Source: Cudoniella acicularis
Taxonomy: Eukaryota > Ascomycota > Leotiomycetes > Helotiales > Helotiaceae
Direction: 5' to 3'
DNA length: 38,722 bases
NCBI GenBank assembly: GCA_013054445.1
Contig: JAAMPI010000408.1
Coordinates: 1-38,722, forward strand
Numbering within the stretch: the stretch's first letter is position 1; each line of letters starts with the position of its first letter. A model generated the notes under the pieces. That model did no database searches and had not been told where the DNA came from. It was given only the letters and a program-made list of their open reading frames with translations. Shown here in pieces: positions 30,060 to 38,722 of the stretch. The position numbers and the translations under genes are program-made.

Positions 30060-32569
30060 TCACTTCAACCCACCAACCGCCTTCCATAATTTCCCCTCAA
30101 TAATACCAGCCCACCGCTGTGCATTACCATAATCCTTCGCATCAATAGCTTCCACCAAACCCGGGAACACCGCCCCGGCATATCCCGTCCAGATACCCGG
30201 CGCAAAAACAACATGTTTGAACCACGGTCTGCCATCTAATCCCTTTTGATAGAGGAAGTGTCGTTCGATAAATTTGTACTTGTCGTTGACCCGACGAATT
30301 TGGATTATAAGCTTGAGCTTCGTGAGCCACTTCCACCAGGGTATATCCTTACCGGCTTGCTCAGCAAGAGCAGCAGCCCAAGCATCATGAGCCTGAGCTG
30401 CTTTCTCGAACTTGCGCGCTGCTTTGTGGAGTTTGTCGAAGGAGAGCTTGAGGGCTTTGATGTCGCCTTTGGGCTTTGAAGGTGTTGGGCGTGCGCGAGC
30501 TTCAATTTCCTCCTCTTCAGTCATGGTCTCGGACGCAAGCTTGGATTCAACCTGTGATATGTATCCATCCAAAGCGACGGCATAATCTGTTGCATTTAAT
30601 GGGATGACAGGTGCTTCGGCAAGTTTAGCCGTGAATAGTGCCCAGATTTTGGCAGCGGCGGCGTGATAGTGAAAGCCGGGATCGCCATACGTATTCATCC
30701 AATAATAGGAGTCGTAGTTGGAGTGGTAATGGTAGACCGCACCTCCGGGAGATTCTGGATCTGCAGTAAATCCCAAGTCAATTGATGGAATGCCAGCAAA
30801 ATCCTGAAAAGCTGTAAAGTCGCTGCCACTTCCCATTGTACTGATATGGCCATCCCAAACATCTCCAATTGTTTGGCCGGGAATCGTCTGGTTCGGTGAT
30901 TGTACGAGGCTTGCTACTTCGTGTATAAGCTTGTTCAATAGCGGGCTAGCAGAAGCTTTGAATACAGGTCCGGTGGTAGCTACGTCCACGTTGACATAAG
31001 CAACGTTGACATGGGTTAACCAAGGAAGATATTCCTCAACCCATTCTGTGGATCCGATAAGACCATACTCTTCTCCGTCCCAACTGGCAAACACAATTGT
31101 CCGAAGTGGTTTCCAACCTTGAGAAAGTGCTACACCGAATGAACGAATGACCTCGTTTAGAGCTGCGGATCCACTATTAGGGTCCCCAGCACCACCGGCC
31201 ACCCAAGCATCGCGATGATTTCCAATCACGATAACCTCGTCGGGCAGAGTTCCGTTGATCACGCCGATGACATTCCAGAGAGGTGTCGTGACATATTCCT
31301 GCTCGTTGACCAGATTTAAGACGAGATTGTCCGGGGAAGGTCCAACATTGTATTCGACGCCTTTATACTTCAAGCCAAGATTACTCTCCCAGTGTTTATT
31401 GAAATTTTTGGGCGATGGGCCATGTCCGTTGAGAGCGCTAAGGATTGGAATTGCATCAACGTACGATATGGGTATCGAAGGGATCGAGGGGATCTTTCCC
31501 TCGACTGGTTGACGTGGTACCCCAGGCTTTGATGGATATCCAGGTGTTGTTCTGACAATTCCATTAGCATCATTTCCACGACGGGAAGTTATCTACATAC
31601 GGGTCTCCAGGAGCAATACTCAAAAACTGAGCACTTCCACGCTGAACGCTGCTTGGATTTCTTGCTGGGCCATTCGGGTAAAGATCCACGCCATTTTCAT
31701 CTGTGGCTTGTCCATCATCACCGGGGTCAGTGAAGATCACGGTACCAACCATTCCCAATTCCTGCGCACGCTTCACCTTCAGCCCACGGAAAATTCCTCC
31801 ATATTTAGCAATGGCAATCTTTCCTTCCAAGCTGACATTGGCCTTGACTAAATCCTCGAAATCTTGATAGGTGCCGTAGTTGACGTAGACGTAGGGAGCA
31901 GTGACGTTGCCAGAGGCTGAGTATCCATGGAATGTAGGAATTCGATCTTCGAGCTTGGTCGTCTCATCCTCATCGAGTTCATCTTCCTCCAAGCTGGCTT
32001 CGAATTTGACCGTCCATGAATCAATCCCGGCCGAATCAATATCCCACTCTTCGACATTTCCAGTCTGGCCTGCGGGGTCCGGTACTGCCTTCTTGCCCTT
32101 CTTTTCATACAGAGCAAGTCGGTGGCCAAGAGGGTAATTAATGTATGTATCGTATGCCACAATGTCCGCCTTTATGCCAAACTCCTCCCACCGTGCTTGT
32201 GTCCATAAAAACCTGGCTATAGTTCTTTCCTGCCAAATGAGGACCGGATGTGTAGTATTTGCTCCATTCTTGTGCCTTTTCCTCCTTGGGCGTATTTATC
32301 AAAAGCTCTTGAAGCTCCTTGAATGTGAGGGTATTTGGACCGAAGCCATGAGAGGGGCGGTGTGGCTTGAAGTGGTGATGGCGGGGTAGGAGAGCAATCG
32401 GCAGAAGGAAGAGGACGACGAGAGCAACGAGGGAAGAGCCCAAAGCGATTGTGCAGAATCGGCGGACGATGTTATGCTGGTATCGTTGTCGTGAAGGGGC
32501 GATTCGGACGGTGGTTATCAGCGGTGTCCGCTCGGTGCTCTCCATCTTTTCATAGAGGAATCTGCCCAT
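30060..32569 (-). CDS. M28 metallopeptidase, glutamate carboxypeptidase II/transferrin-receptor-like
   Basis: Reads from an ATG at 32569 (alternatives 32545 and 32728) to a stop at 30060. The single intron, 31552-31600, has a GTATGT donor, TGCTAAT branch and CAG acceptor. A signal-anchor segment (L-V-A-L-V-V-L-F-L-L-P-I-A-L-L) near residue 40 makes it a type II membrane protein, with the rest in the lumen or outside. All M28B zinc and catalytic residues are visible: H in G-N-H-R-D-A-W (31215-31217), D in G-A-G-D-P-N-S-G, the E pair in W-D-G-E-E-Y-G, D in V-N-V-D-V-A, and H in Y-H-S-N-Y-D-S. A helical dimerisation domain follows. One extra base in an A5/T5 run at 32207-32211 shifts the frame between N-Y-S-Q and W-T-Q-A-R-W-E-E-F-G. 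Without it the protein has about 819 residues. Likely a carboxypeptidase or aminopeptidase; exact substrate unknown. Confidence 0.88.
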
Positions 32570-33998
32570 GATGCCGTTAGCAGGGAGGATTGCGATGCTT
32601 CGTTCACCATCCAGGGAAAATTGAGGATATTTTGGAAAAGGAATAGATAATGCAATTGATTGGGAGGGGGGTTTGAAGAGCTCAGTGAATCGGTTGCGAG
32701 TGTTGATGGAAGCTGTCTTACCAAGCACGAGCGCGGCTCTAATATCGCGACATCCGTGCAGTGCCCAGGGGTGTAAAGCAAGTGTACGGCGCTACAGCTA
32801 CTGTTGCAGCTAGAGCTAAAATGTATATGTTTTGTATAGTTGCAGCAAGCTGCCAAGCTGCCTCTATAGGCCGTGTACCGTGGTGGAGAGTGGGATGGCG
32901 TATGATTATGTCAGGTCATGTGAGGAGGTCGAGGTGATGTCTGGAACCCTCAGGCACTGTGACAGGCACTGCGCGAGGCTCGAGTCTTGGCCGCATCAGC
33001 CACACGACGTCAGGCCGGGGTTGAATGGGTGTGGAGCAACATCAGCCACATACATCTATTGGTACCCCATACGGTGCCAATACACAAAAGAAATTCGCAG
33101 CAACACCTGCAAACTACTGTACAAAGGCTGCAAGATCTATCCAACACCAATTAGAAGCTATTCCAAGCTATTCCAAGCCAATGCAAACAATACAACGCTA
33201 CCGGTCTCTCCCGCCTTCCCCTCCCCACCCGTTTCCGCCCCTGTTCCCCGGTCCGCCGCCGGCCAAGTACCATGCCTAGTACCTCCCCGCTCGGTCTGCA
33301 CGTGATGCTGCGATTGCGGCGTGCGATAGCTTGTCAGCTGCATCAGCCAATGGTCGCACACATTTCTGACTATTAGAGGGGCAGTCTCACTTTCTAAATG
33401 GCTGGCTAAGCGACTGTCTCGGGTCTGGGTGCCGATTGCCCCATGTTCTTGTTGCATTTTCTGTCACCCTCTTCCTCTTTTCTCCCCGCCACTGCGGATA
33501 CGGAACTGCGAACTTTGCACTCATCTAAATTTTCTCGCCCTTCTAATAAGCAAAGGGCCACTTGACTCCATACCAGCTGACACATCGAATATAACAGGGC
33601 GCCTTTCAGTCCGCCCCCGGCTAATCTAGACTTCTTGCGGCTAGCACGGTAAGGAGTTTGCATGGACCTTAGAGCCCAAGCAGGCCAGCCAGCAGCCAGC
33701 CAGCCCGTTCTTTCTTTCGCCGTCTTCTGAGTCAAATACTACTTCATTGCTTTAACAGACTCTTCACTTCACCTTCTTTTTGATTTCTCAGTCACCCTCA
33801 TAGTCACAGTCACTCCTCTCTTCTTGCCGTGGTCTGCAGCTCAGACCCAGCACTCAGTCTCTCCCATTTCTCTTGACCTCAGCTACCTTGGCATCTACCA
33901 TTTGTCGCCTTCCATGCTTGGATTGAGGATTCGATAACGCTACACCGACAAACACTCGAGGTTGAGGAAGTCTCGATTCAAATTCCAGTTATTCCACC
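32570..33998. promoter_or_regulatory. Divergent promoter region between the M28 peptidase and MFS genes
   Basis: About 1.4 kb separates two start codons facing outward, so both promoters and 5' UTRs lie here. It is CT-rich toward the MFS gene (about 33690-33900), as is common in fungal 5' leaders. A 10-bp direct repeat (AGCTATTCCA twice) stands near 33153-33172. Open frames in it are proline-rich and have no family resemblance. Confidence 0.5.
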
Positions 33999-36465
33999 AT
34001 GGCGAAAGGAAAGTCCCGTGGACCTGCCAAACTCCCGGCGAAGCAGCTAGCGATCCTCGGTGAGTTCTCCAATTTGCCTTTTATTGTTTATTTGAAGTTT
34101 CGGCCATGTTTCTAGGAAATATTCATGTTCAAGGGATCAAGTGTGTGTTTTACACCTGTGGACATACCCAGCGACGTTGAGATGTTGTCATGGCAAAACC
34201 AGGTGGAGTGATTTCTGAAGAGATGCGGGATTGTTGTACAAGAATTACTGCGGAAGAAGGATGGCAGTGGCAAAACTCGCAAAAATCTGTACTTTGAAGC
34301 TTCAAGTGTGGCCGCAATCCATCTGATTCCCATCTCTCGCAACTCTCGTTTTTCCCCTGCCAGAATTCATTGCTTCTCCTGTACTACCACATCGCTGGCA
34401 TGCTCGTCATCCCAACGCCTGACGCACTTTCCGGCTGTGCGAGGAACTTAAAACTAACCATTTACAAGCAATTGCCAGATTCGCCGAACCCGTAGCATTG
34501 ACCTCGGTGTTTCCTTACCTGGTACGTCACTTGTCAACGTTTTCCCCTCTTCGGAATTAATTACTGATATCACATGACAGCCGGAAATGATTGAGAGTTT
34601 CGGTGTGAAAAAGAAAGACGTCGCAATATGGGCCGGCGTCACCTCAACCGTCTTTTCACTTTCGCAATGTCTGACGGCCATTCTCTGGGGAAGAGCATCA
34701 GATCAATTTGGGCGAAAGCCTTCAATCTTGTTTGCTTTGTCCTGTACTATGATATGTAGCATATTATGGGGTCTGTCTACAAGTCTACCAATGGCTATTA
34801 CTGTGCGGGCCTTTGCTGGCGTATGCAACGGAAATGGTAAGAAACTCAATGTCCCCAGCTTTTTGGATGAACTTCAATCAAGCTAACCCTGCTAGTTGGC
34901 ATCATTCGAACAATGGTGGCCGAAATGGTTCCACAAAAAGAACTTCAACCAAGAGCATTCTCTATCATGCCTCTAGTATGGAGTCTTGGGTCTATTTTTG
35001 GGCCTTCATTTGGTGGCTTCTTTGCCAAGCCAGCGGAAAATTTTCCAGCACTATTTGGAAACAGTCGGTTTTTCAACAAATTTCCGTTCGTTCTTCCCAA
35101 CATCGTTGCAAGCGCTTTCTTTCTGACGGGAATTACGACTGGCTTTTTGTTCCTAAAGGCATGTACCAATCAATATCCTCTATAGATCTCTACTCACAAT
35201 AATTCTAGGAAACACTAGAAACCAAGAAGCATAAAAAGGATATCGGGCGCGAACTGGGCAAAAGACTTGTTTTTACATTTAAAACCATCTTTTGTCTCCA
35301 CCCTAAAGCCAAATCTTTCCACCGGGCTTCAAGATTCGGCCCCGATGAGAATACATCTCTTCTTCGGCCGCGTACCTACTCAATTGGTTCCGAGTCTTCA
35401 AGATCCTTTGACGAAACATTCGCATCCAAGCACTCCAAACCTGTTCAACCACGACCAACACTGAAAGAAGTTTTCACACGCCAAAGTGTTATCAATCTAA
35501 TGGCATACACCTTCCTCGCTCTCCACGCTGTCGCCTATGACCAACTCCTCCCCGTCTTCATGCATACCCCTCCTCAGGTCCCCGACGAGACCAACACACG
35601 CCTACCATTCAAATTCTCCGGTGGCTTTGGGCTTGGTCCAGGTCGCATCGGAACCCTGTTCACGATGTACGGAGTATTGGGCTGCTTTATCCAATTCCTC
35701 ATCTTCCCACCCGTCGCCCGCCGTTTCGGCGTACTAAACTGCTTCAAATGCTGCGCCGTCACATTTCCACTCGTCTATTTCGCCACCCCTTTCCCCGCAC
35801 TCATCCAAGACCCAATTCACCAACAAGTCGCTATATTTGGGATCATGATTGTCAAGTGCTTCGCCGTTATCTTCGCCTTCCCTTGCTCCATCATCCTGCT
35901 TACTAATAGCGCTGTCTCATTACGGGTTTTGGGAACGCTAAACGGCGTGGCTGTGAGCATCAGTGCCATTGGACGGGCCATTGGCCCTGCGTTGACTGGA
36001 GCAGCTTTCTCCTGGGGTCTCGGAACGGGTTATATGATCACGTCGTACTGGTTACTTAGTTTCCTTGCCGTTATTGGCGCGATTCCCATTTGGCATCTTG
36101 TTGAAATGGAGGGGTTTTCCAGGTCGGACTCTGATTCTGAATCTTCTGACGAGGAGGAAGTAGATGGGGAGCCATCGATGGGTCAAATTCTCGAGGGGGA
36201 TGAAGTTCTCACATTTGAAGATGACGAAGAGGCGTTAGATGTCGTTGATGGTCCGAGTTTAGCGCGGCGCCGTAAGAGCAAGGGCGATGATGAGGGTGAA
36301 AATAACGGGCTGCAGAAGCGACGAATGAGTCGCGAAATGAAGAGGAGAATGAGCAGTCCCATCGGATTGAGGGAACCGGTTGGACCCGGAGGTGGTAGGA
36401 GGTTAAGTAATGGGCTTGCGGCGAGTAATTGCGGTCAGGGGACAGGCGGAACTAGTTTTGCTTGA
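33999..36465 (+). CDS. MFS transporter (DHA1/ZIFL-like), 12-TM type with acidic tail
   Basis: Five exons: 33999-34059, 34469-34521, 34581-34836, 34896-35158, 35209-36465; phases all agree, giving 629 aa. Intron 1 is 409 nt, much longer than the others (50-59 nt). Intron 4 is GC-AG (35159-35208); the nearest GT alternative would create an immediate stop. Start is in a CACCATGG context. Residues 75-85 are the MFS motif A (G-R-A-S-D-Q-F-G-R-K-P). The Ser-rich loop of about residues 212-308 is the central cytosolic loop between the two six-helix halves. From about residue 515 a cytosolic tail is first acidic (S-D-S-D-S-E-S-S-D-E-E-E), then basic. The sequence resembles the YCR023C/zinc-induced-facilitator branch of MFS transporters. 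Substrate cannot be read from sequence. Confidence 0.9.
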
Positions 36466-37087
36466 TTTTTTACAGAGCATGATAATGTTGCATGACTGAA
36501 TGAGTGGATAGATTTGGCGTTTGGTGCCCGTAATAGTAATGGATATCCAATGGTGGCAGTGGGTATTTTCCTGGCTTAGAATGACGAAATAGTTGAATGT
36601 TACCCCTAGGGGCATAGCTTCAGCCCCTTGTAAATCTCCGTTTATATTATTTATTACCTTCTTTTCGGGGAAGTATCCAAGGTATTGTTTGGCCCACCAA
36701 TCTCATAACTAACGACTGCCTCGGAGAAGCTGTCCAAATAAGCTTTATCACTATAAATAATAAATTTCAGTGATGGTTTTTTTAACTTATCTAAATCGAT
36801 TTTTGATACTATCCTTGACTTCTTTTCACAAGTATGTCAGCACTAAGAGTACCTCTTTTTATAACTGTAACTCCCTCCATCTTTTCACATCTCTAAATAT
36901 TTGCTTCGACAACGAGCGATTTAATTTCGGCGGTAATGCGGCTTGTTCCTGATTTCCATTCTCCCGCCTGGCGTTGATAAAGTTATCACAGCGCAACACA
37001 CCATTGTCTGTCACATCGCGCGTGATTCCTGCTCGATTACTAACCTTCCAGACCGACCAGTCTTGCTACCCACATTCTTGATCCAAC
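36466..37087. other. Intergenic between convergent genes
   Basis: Holds the 3' UTRs of the MFS gene (+) and the membrane protein gene (-). No gene seen. Confidence 0.45.
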
Positions 37088-37780
37088 CTATTCATTACTC
37101 CACATGCCTCCTTCCGCTCCAGTGTCGGCAGGCCCCGATATCTCCTCAGCTATGCTCTCTGTACTTGTTGTCTCGCTGTGTTCAACGATCTCGCTCTCAC
37201 TCCGAGCGGCAAGCTCAGCAACTGGGGCGGTAGACAGTTCAGCTACTGTTCCCCCTGATATATTGGAGGCATTTAGCGGTCGTGACTTTGTTGGGTTTTC
37301 AAGGCGCGCGGTCTTTCGTTTCCATCGGTAGCAGGCGATTGTTTCGATGGCGATGATAAGTATGGCGACTACTAGTGGTGATGCTAGAGCCGCGAGAATG
37401 GCAAAGTTGAATCTTTCGCCTGCTGGAGTTAATATCTACATCATGACCTCGCTTTTGGAACCATCTGCCTCACCGAGGGGTGTGTAATCACTTGGAAGTG
37501 GAAAATCTAAGATAGACATTGTTATTATCGCATCAACAGCGCGGAACGGTCGTTATGACTCACCTTGAAGCCGGTTCGTTGGTGCCGCGGGAAGTAGGCC
37601 CCCACTCGGCCCAGTGGTGAAACTCCCTGACAGTGTAACTGTCGTCAAAAACTGCTGGCTTGCCATGAGTTCAAAGGTGGTATGGGAAGAAGAATTGACT
37701 GCTTGGTTGTAAAGAGGCAAGTATCGGCTTCCATCCTCCGATATAAGCTCGTCATCGGGCTTCAAGGGAGCCCCTATCAC
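37088..37780 (-). CDS. Single-pass membrane protein of unknown function, 5' end not found
   Basis: Exon to 37564 on the minus strand, GTGAGT donor at 37563, then a second exon to a stop at 37088-37090. It contains an extracellular Ser/Thr/Gly-rich part, one transmembrane helix (F-A-I-L-A-A-L-A-S-P-L-V-V-A-I-L-I-I-A-I) followed by a basic stop-transfer (C-Y-R-W-K-R-K), and a cytosolic Glu/Ser-rich tail. Two acceptors fit the phase. The nearer (57-nt intron, 37507-37563) adds a coding-like D-Y-T-P-L-G-E-A-D-G stretch but meets a TAG at 37436-37438. The farther (141-nt intron, 37423-37563) avoids that stop. The first exon shown has no ATG at its 5' end, so an upstream exon (perhaps with a signal peptide) remains to be found. 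No domain recognised. Confidence 0.55.
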
Positions 37781-38150
37781 CGTCTAAGACATTTTGGACA
37801 AGGCAGATTTGGTGGACGGCTAGGAGAATTCGGTCCAGTGCCTATCTTAGACATTGGGTTACACGTGCCAATCAATTGCGACAATCGAAGAAGGCTTGCT
37901 TCAGCCACTGCAGGCTGACCGAATCGATTGGACGATGCCTTTTCCACGATCTCTAAATTTTGCAAGTGTTGTGCTCATCAGGCGGATTGAAGCCACTATG
38001 ACTTCGTGTCGAGAATGTGTGTAATCGAGGCTGTAACGTGCAGGAAGTCGAGCCTTGTCGTCTGATCTTATTCCCTATCTCCTCGCGAGGGACTCTCTTC
38101 ATCGTCTTTTTTTATCCTTACCCCCCGAGACCTTGATATTCTTCAACAAC

Positions 38151-38722
38151 ATGCCCTCGAAGAACTTTCAGTCTTTTCTCCTATACTTGCCCTTTCTCAC
38201 TTTCGTCTCATTTAGCAGTGGCCAAAAGGACGGCGACCCATGGACAGATATCACATCCTCAGACACCTATAAGACCCAACCAGCCTGTATACAGAGCTGT
38301 CTCTTGAATGTTGTCAACCAGATACCCGGTTGCGTTGATTATGGTTGTGTATGCACCGGCGACGCTCTTGGCTCCAACTTCGTGGCAGGATTCACTGATA
38401 TATCTGCTTGCGCTCAGAACAATTGTGGGGACACTTTAGATTCCAATAATGCTGTGAATGCATTCAGAGATATTTGTCTGATACAGCAAGGATTTATCAG
38501 CACATCGACAAGCATATCCACAGCTACGGTGTCAGTCAGTGCCTCGGTCAGCCCATCACCCATAGGGACAATATTGGGCAATTCGGCCGTGACGATTAGT
38601 GTCACAAATAGCGCCAGTTTAACATCCACATCTACATCCACTGCCTCACAGTCAACTCAAAGCAAGTCCCCTCCAACCCCTCCCTGTCTCTTACTAACCG
38701 AGAAATACAGCGGTATCCTATC
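38151..38722 (+). CDS. CFEM-domain secreted/GPI-type protein, cut by the window end
   Basis: ATG at 38151 opens a frame that is still open at the window edge. A signal peptide (L-L-Y-L-P-F-L-T-F-V-S-F-S-S-G, about residues 8-24) precedes a CFEM domain with its eight cysteines: A-C-I-Q-S-C, I-P-G-C, D-Y-G-C-V-C, A-C-A-Q-N-N-C and F-R-D-I-C. The domain keeps the aspartate just before the C-V-C, the place where CFEM proteins bind heme iron. A Ser/Thr-rich stalk follows, as in GPI-anchored or membrane-bound CFEM proteins. A donor-like GCAAGT at 38660 could start an intron, so the C-terminus is not predictable. Known roles are in iron/heme uptake, adhesion or host interaction; which applies here is unknown. 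Confidence 0.85.
   Translation, partial: MPSKNFQSFLLYLPFLTFVSFSSGQKDGDPWTDITSSDTYKTQPACIQSCLLNVVNQIPGCVDYGCVCTGDALGSNFVAGFTDISACAQNNCGDTLDSNNAVNAFRDICLIQQGFISTSTSISTATVSVSASVSPSPIGTILGNSAVTISVTNSASLTSTSTSTASQSTQSKSPPTPPCLLLTEKYSGIL

Noticed and set aside
32195..32215. A very short intron to fix the M28 peptidase frame
   Set aside because: The only GT-AG pair would be about 17 nt, too short to splice; one extra base in the A-run explains it.
33025..33305. Proline-rich plus-strand frames between the M28 peptidase and MFS genes
   Set aside because: Low-complexity composition in a CT/CC-rich promoter region, with no continuation.

Overview
This window looks like the nuclear genome of a filamentous ascomycete, probably one of the Leotiomycetes or a close relative (the class is an inference). 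The genes have short GT-AG introns, mostly 40-110 nt, often with a CTAAC or CTGAC branch site. Several families are typical of such fungi: HET-domain genes, a CFEM protein, a proteinase K-type subtilase, and a MYND protein. There is also a retrotransposon remnant heavily damaged by C-to-T and G-to-A change, as repeat-induced point mutation (RIP) produces. I see no rRNA or tRNA gene and no CRISPR array.

Layout. 1-3339 is a RIP-ruined Ty3/gypsy element (gag zinc knuckle, protease, reverse transcriptase); it stops abruptly at an A16 run. 4301-11687 holds three genes: a secreted SGNH hydrolase (+), a deaminase/MYND fusion protein (+) and a secreted subtilase (-). A MITE-like inverted repeat lies just upstream of the MYND gene. 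11.8-16.3 kb has no gene I can identify, only unplaced open frames. 16.3-20.3 kb contains the C-terminal and N-terminal remains of HET genes on the minus strand. Between them lie an intact gene of a fungal family of unknown function and a 213-bp hAT-type MITE with a perfect 8-bp target duplication. 21.3-23.0 kb is a leucine-rich-repeat-like gene with an internal stop.

23.9-25.4 kb is a ZIP zinc transporter (-). Its upstream region contains a 20-bp perfect palindrome framed by two inverted GATAAG sites. 25.85-27.66 kb is a full-length HET pseudogene with in-frame stops and frameshifts, split by a 275-bp solo LTR. 28.75-29.44 kb is a zinc alcohol dehydrogenase pseudogene that has lost its cofactor domain. 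30.06-32.57 kb is an M28/glutamate carboxypeptidase II-like peptidase (-) with one homopolymer frameshift. It is divergent from an MFS transporter (+, 34.0-36.5 kb) that contains a GC-AG intron. The right edge has a single-pass membrane protein (-) and the start of a CFEM protein (+) that runs out of the window.

Main themes. Extracellular or vacuolar digestion (SGNH hydrolase, subtilase, M28 peptidase) and transport (ZIP, MFS) genes look mostly intact. Allorecognition-type HET genes are all broken. In-frame stops that a single C-to-T change would explain recur in otherwise open frames across the window, including in genes that do not look old or decayed. The most unusual protein is the fusion of an OTT_1508-like deaminase domain with a MYND finger.
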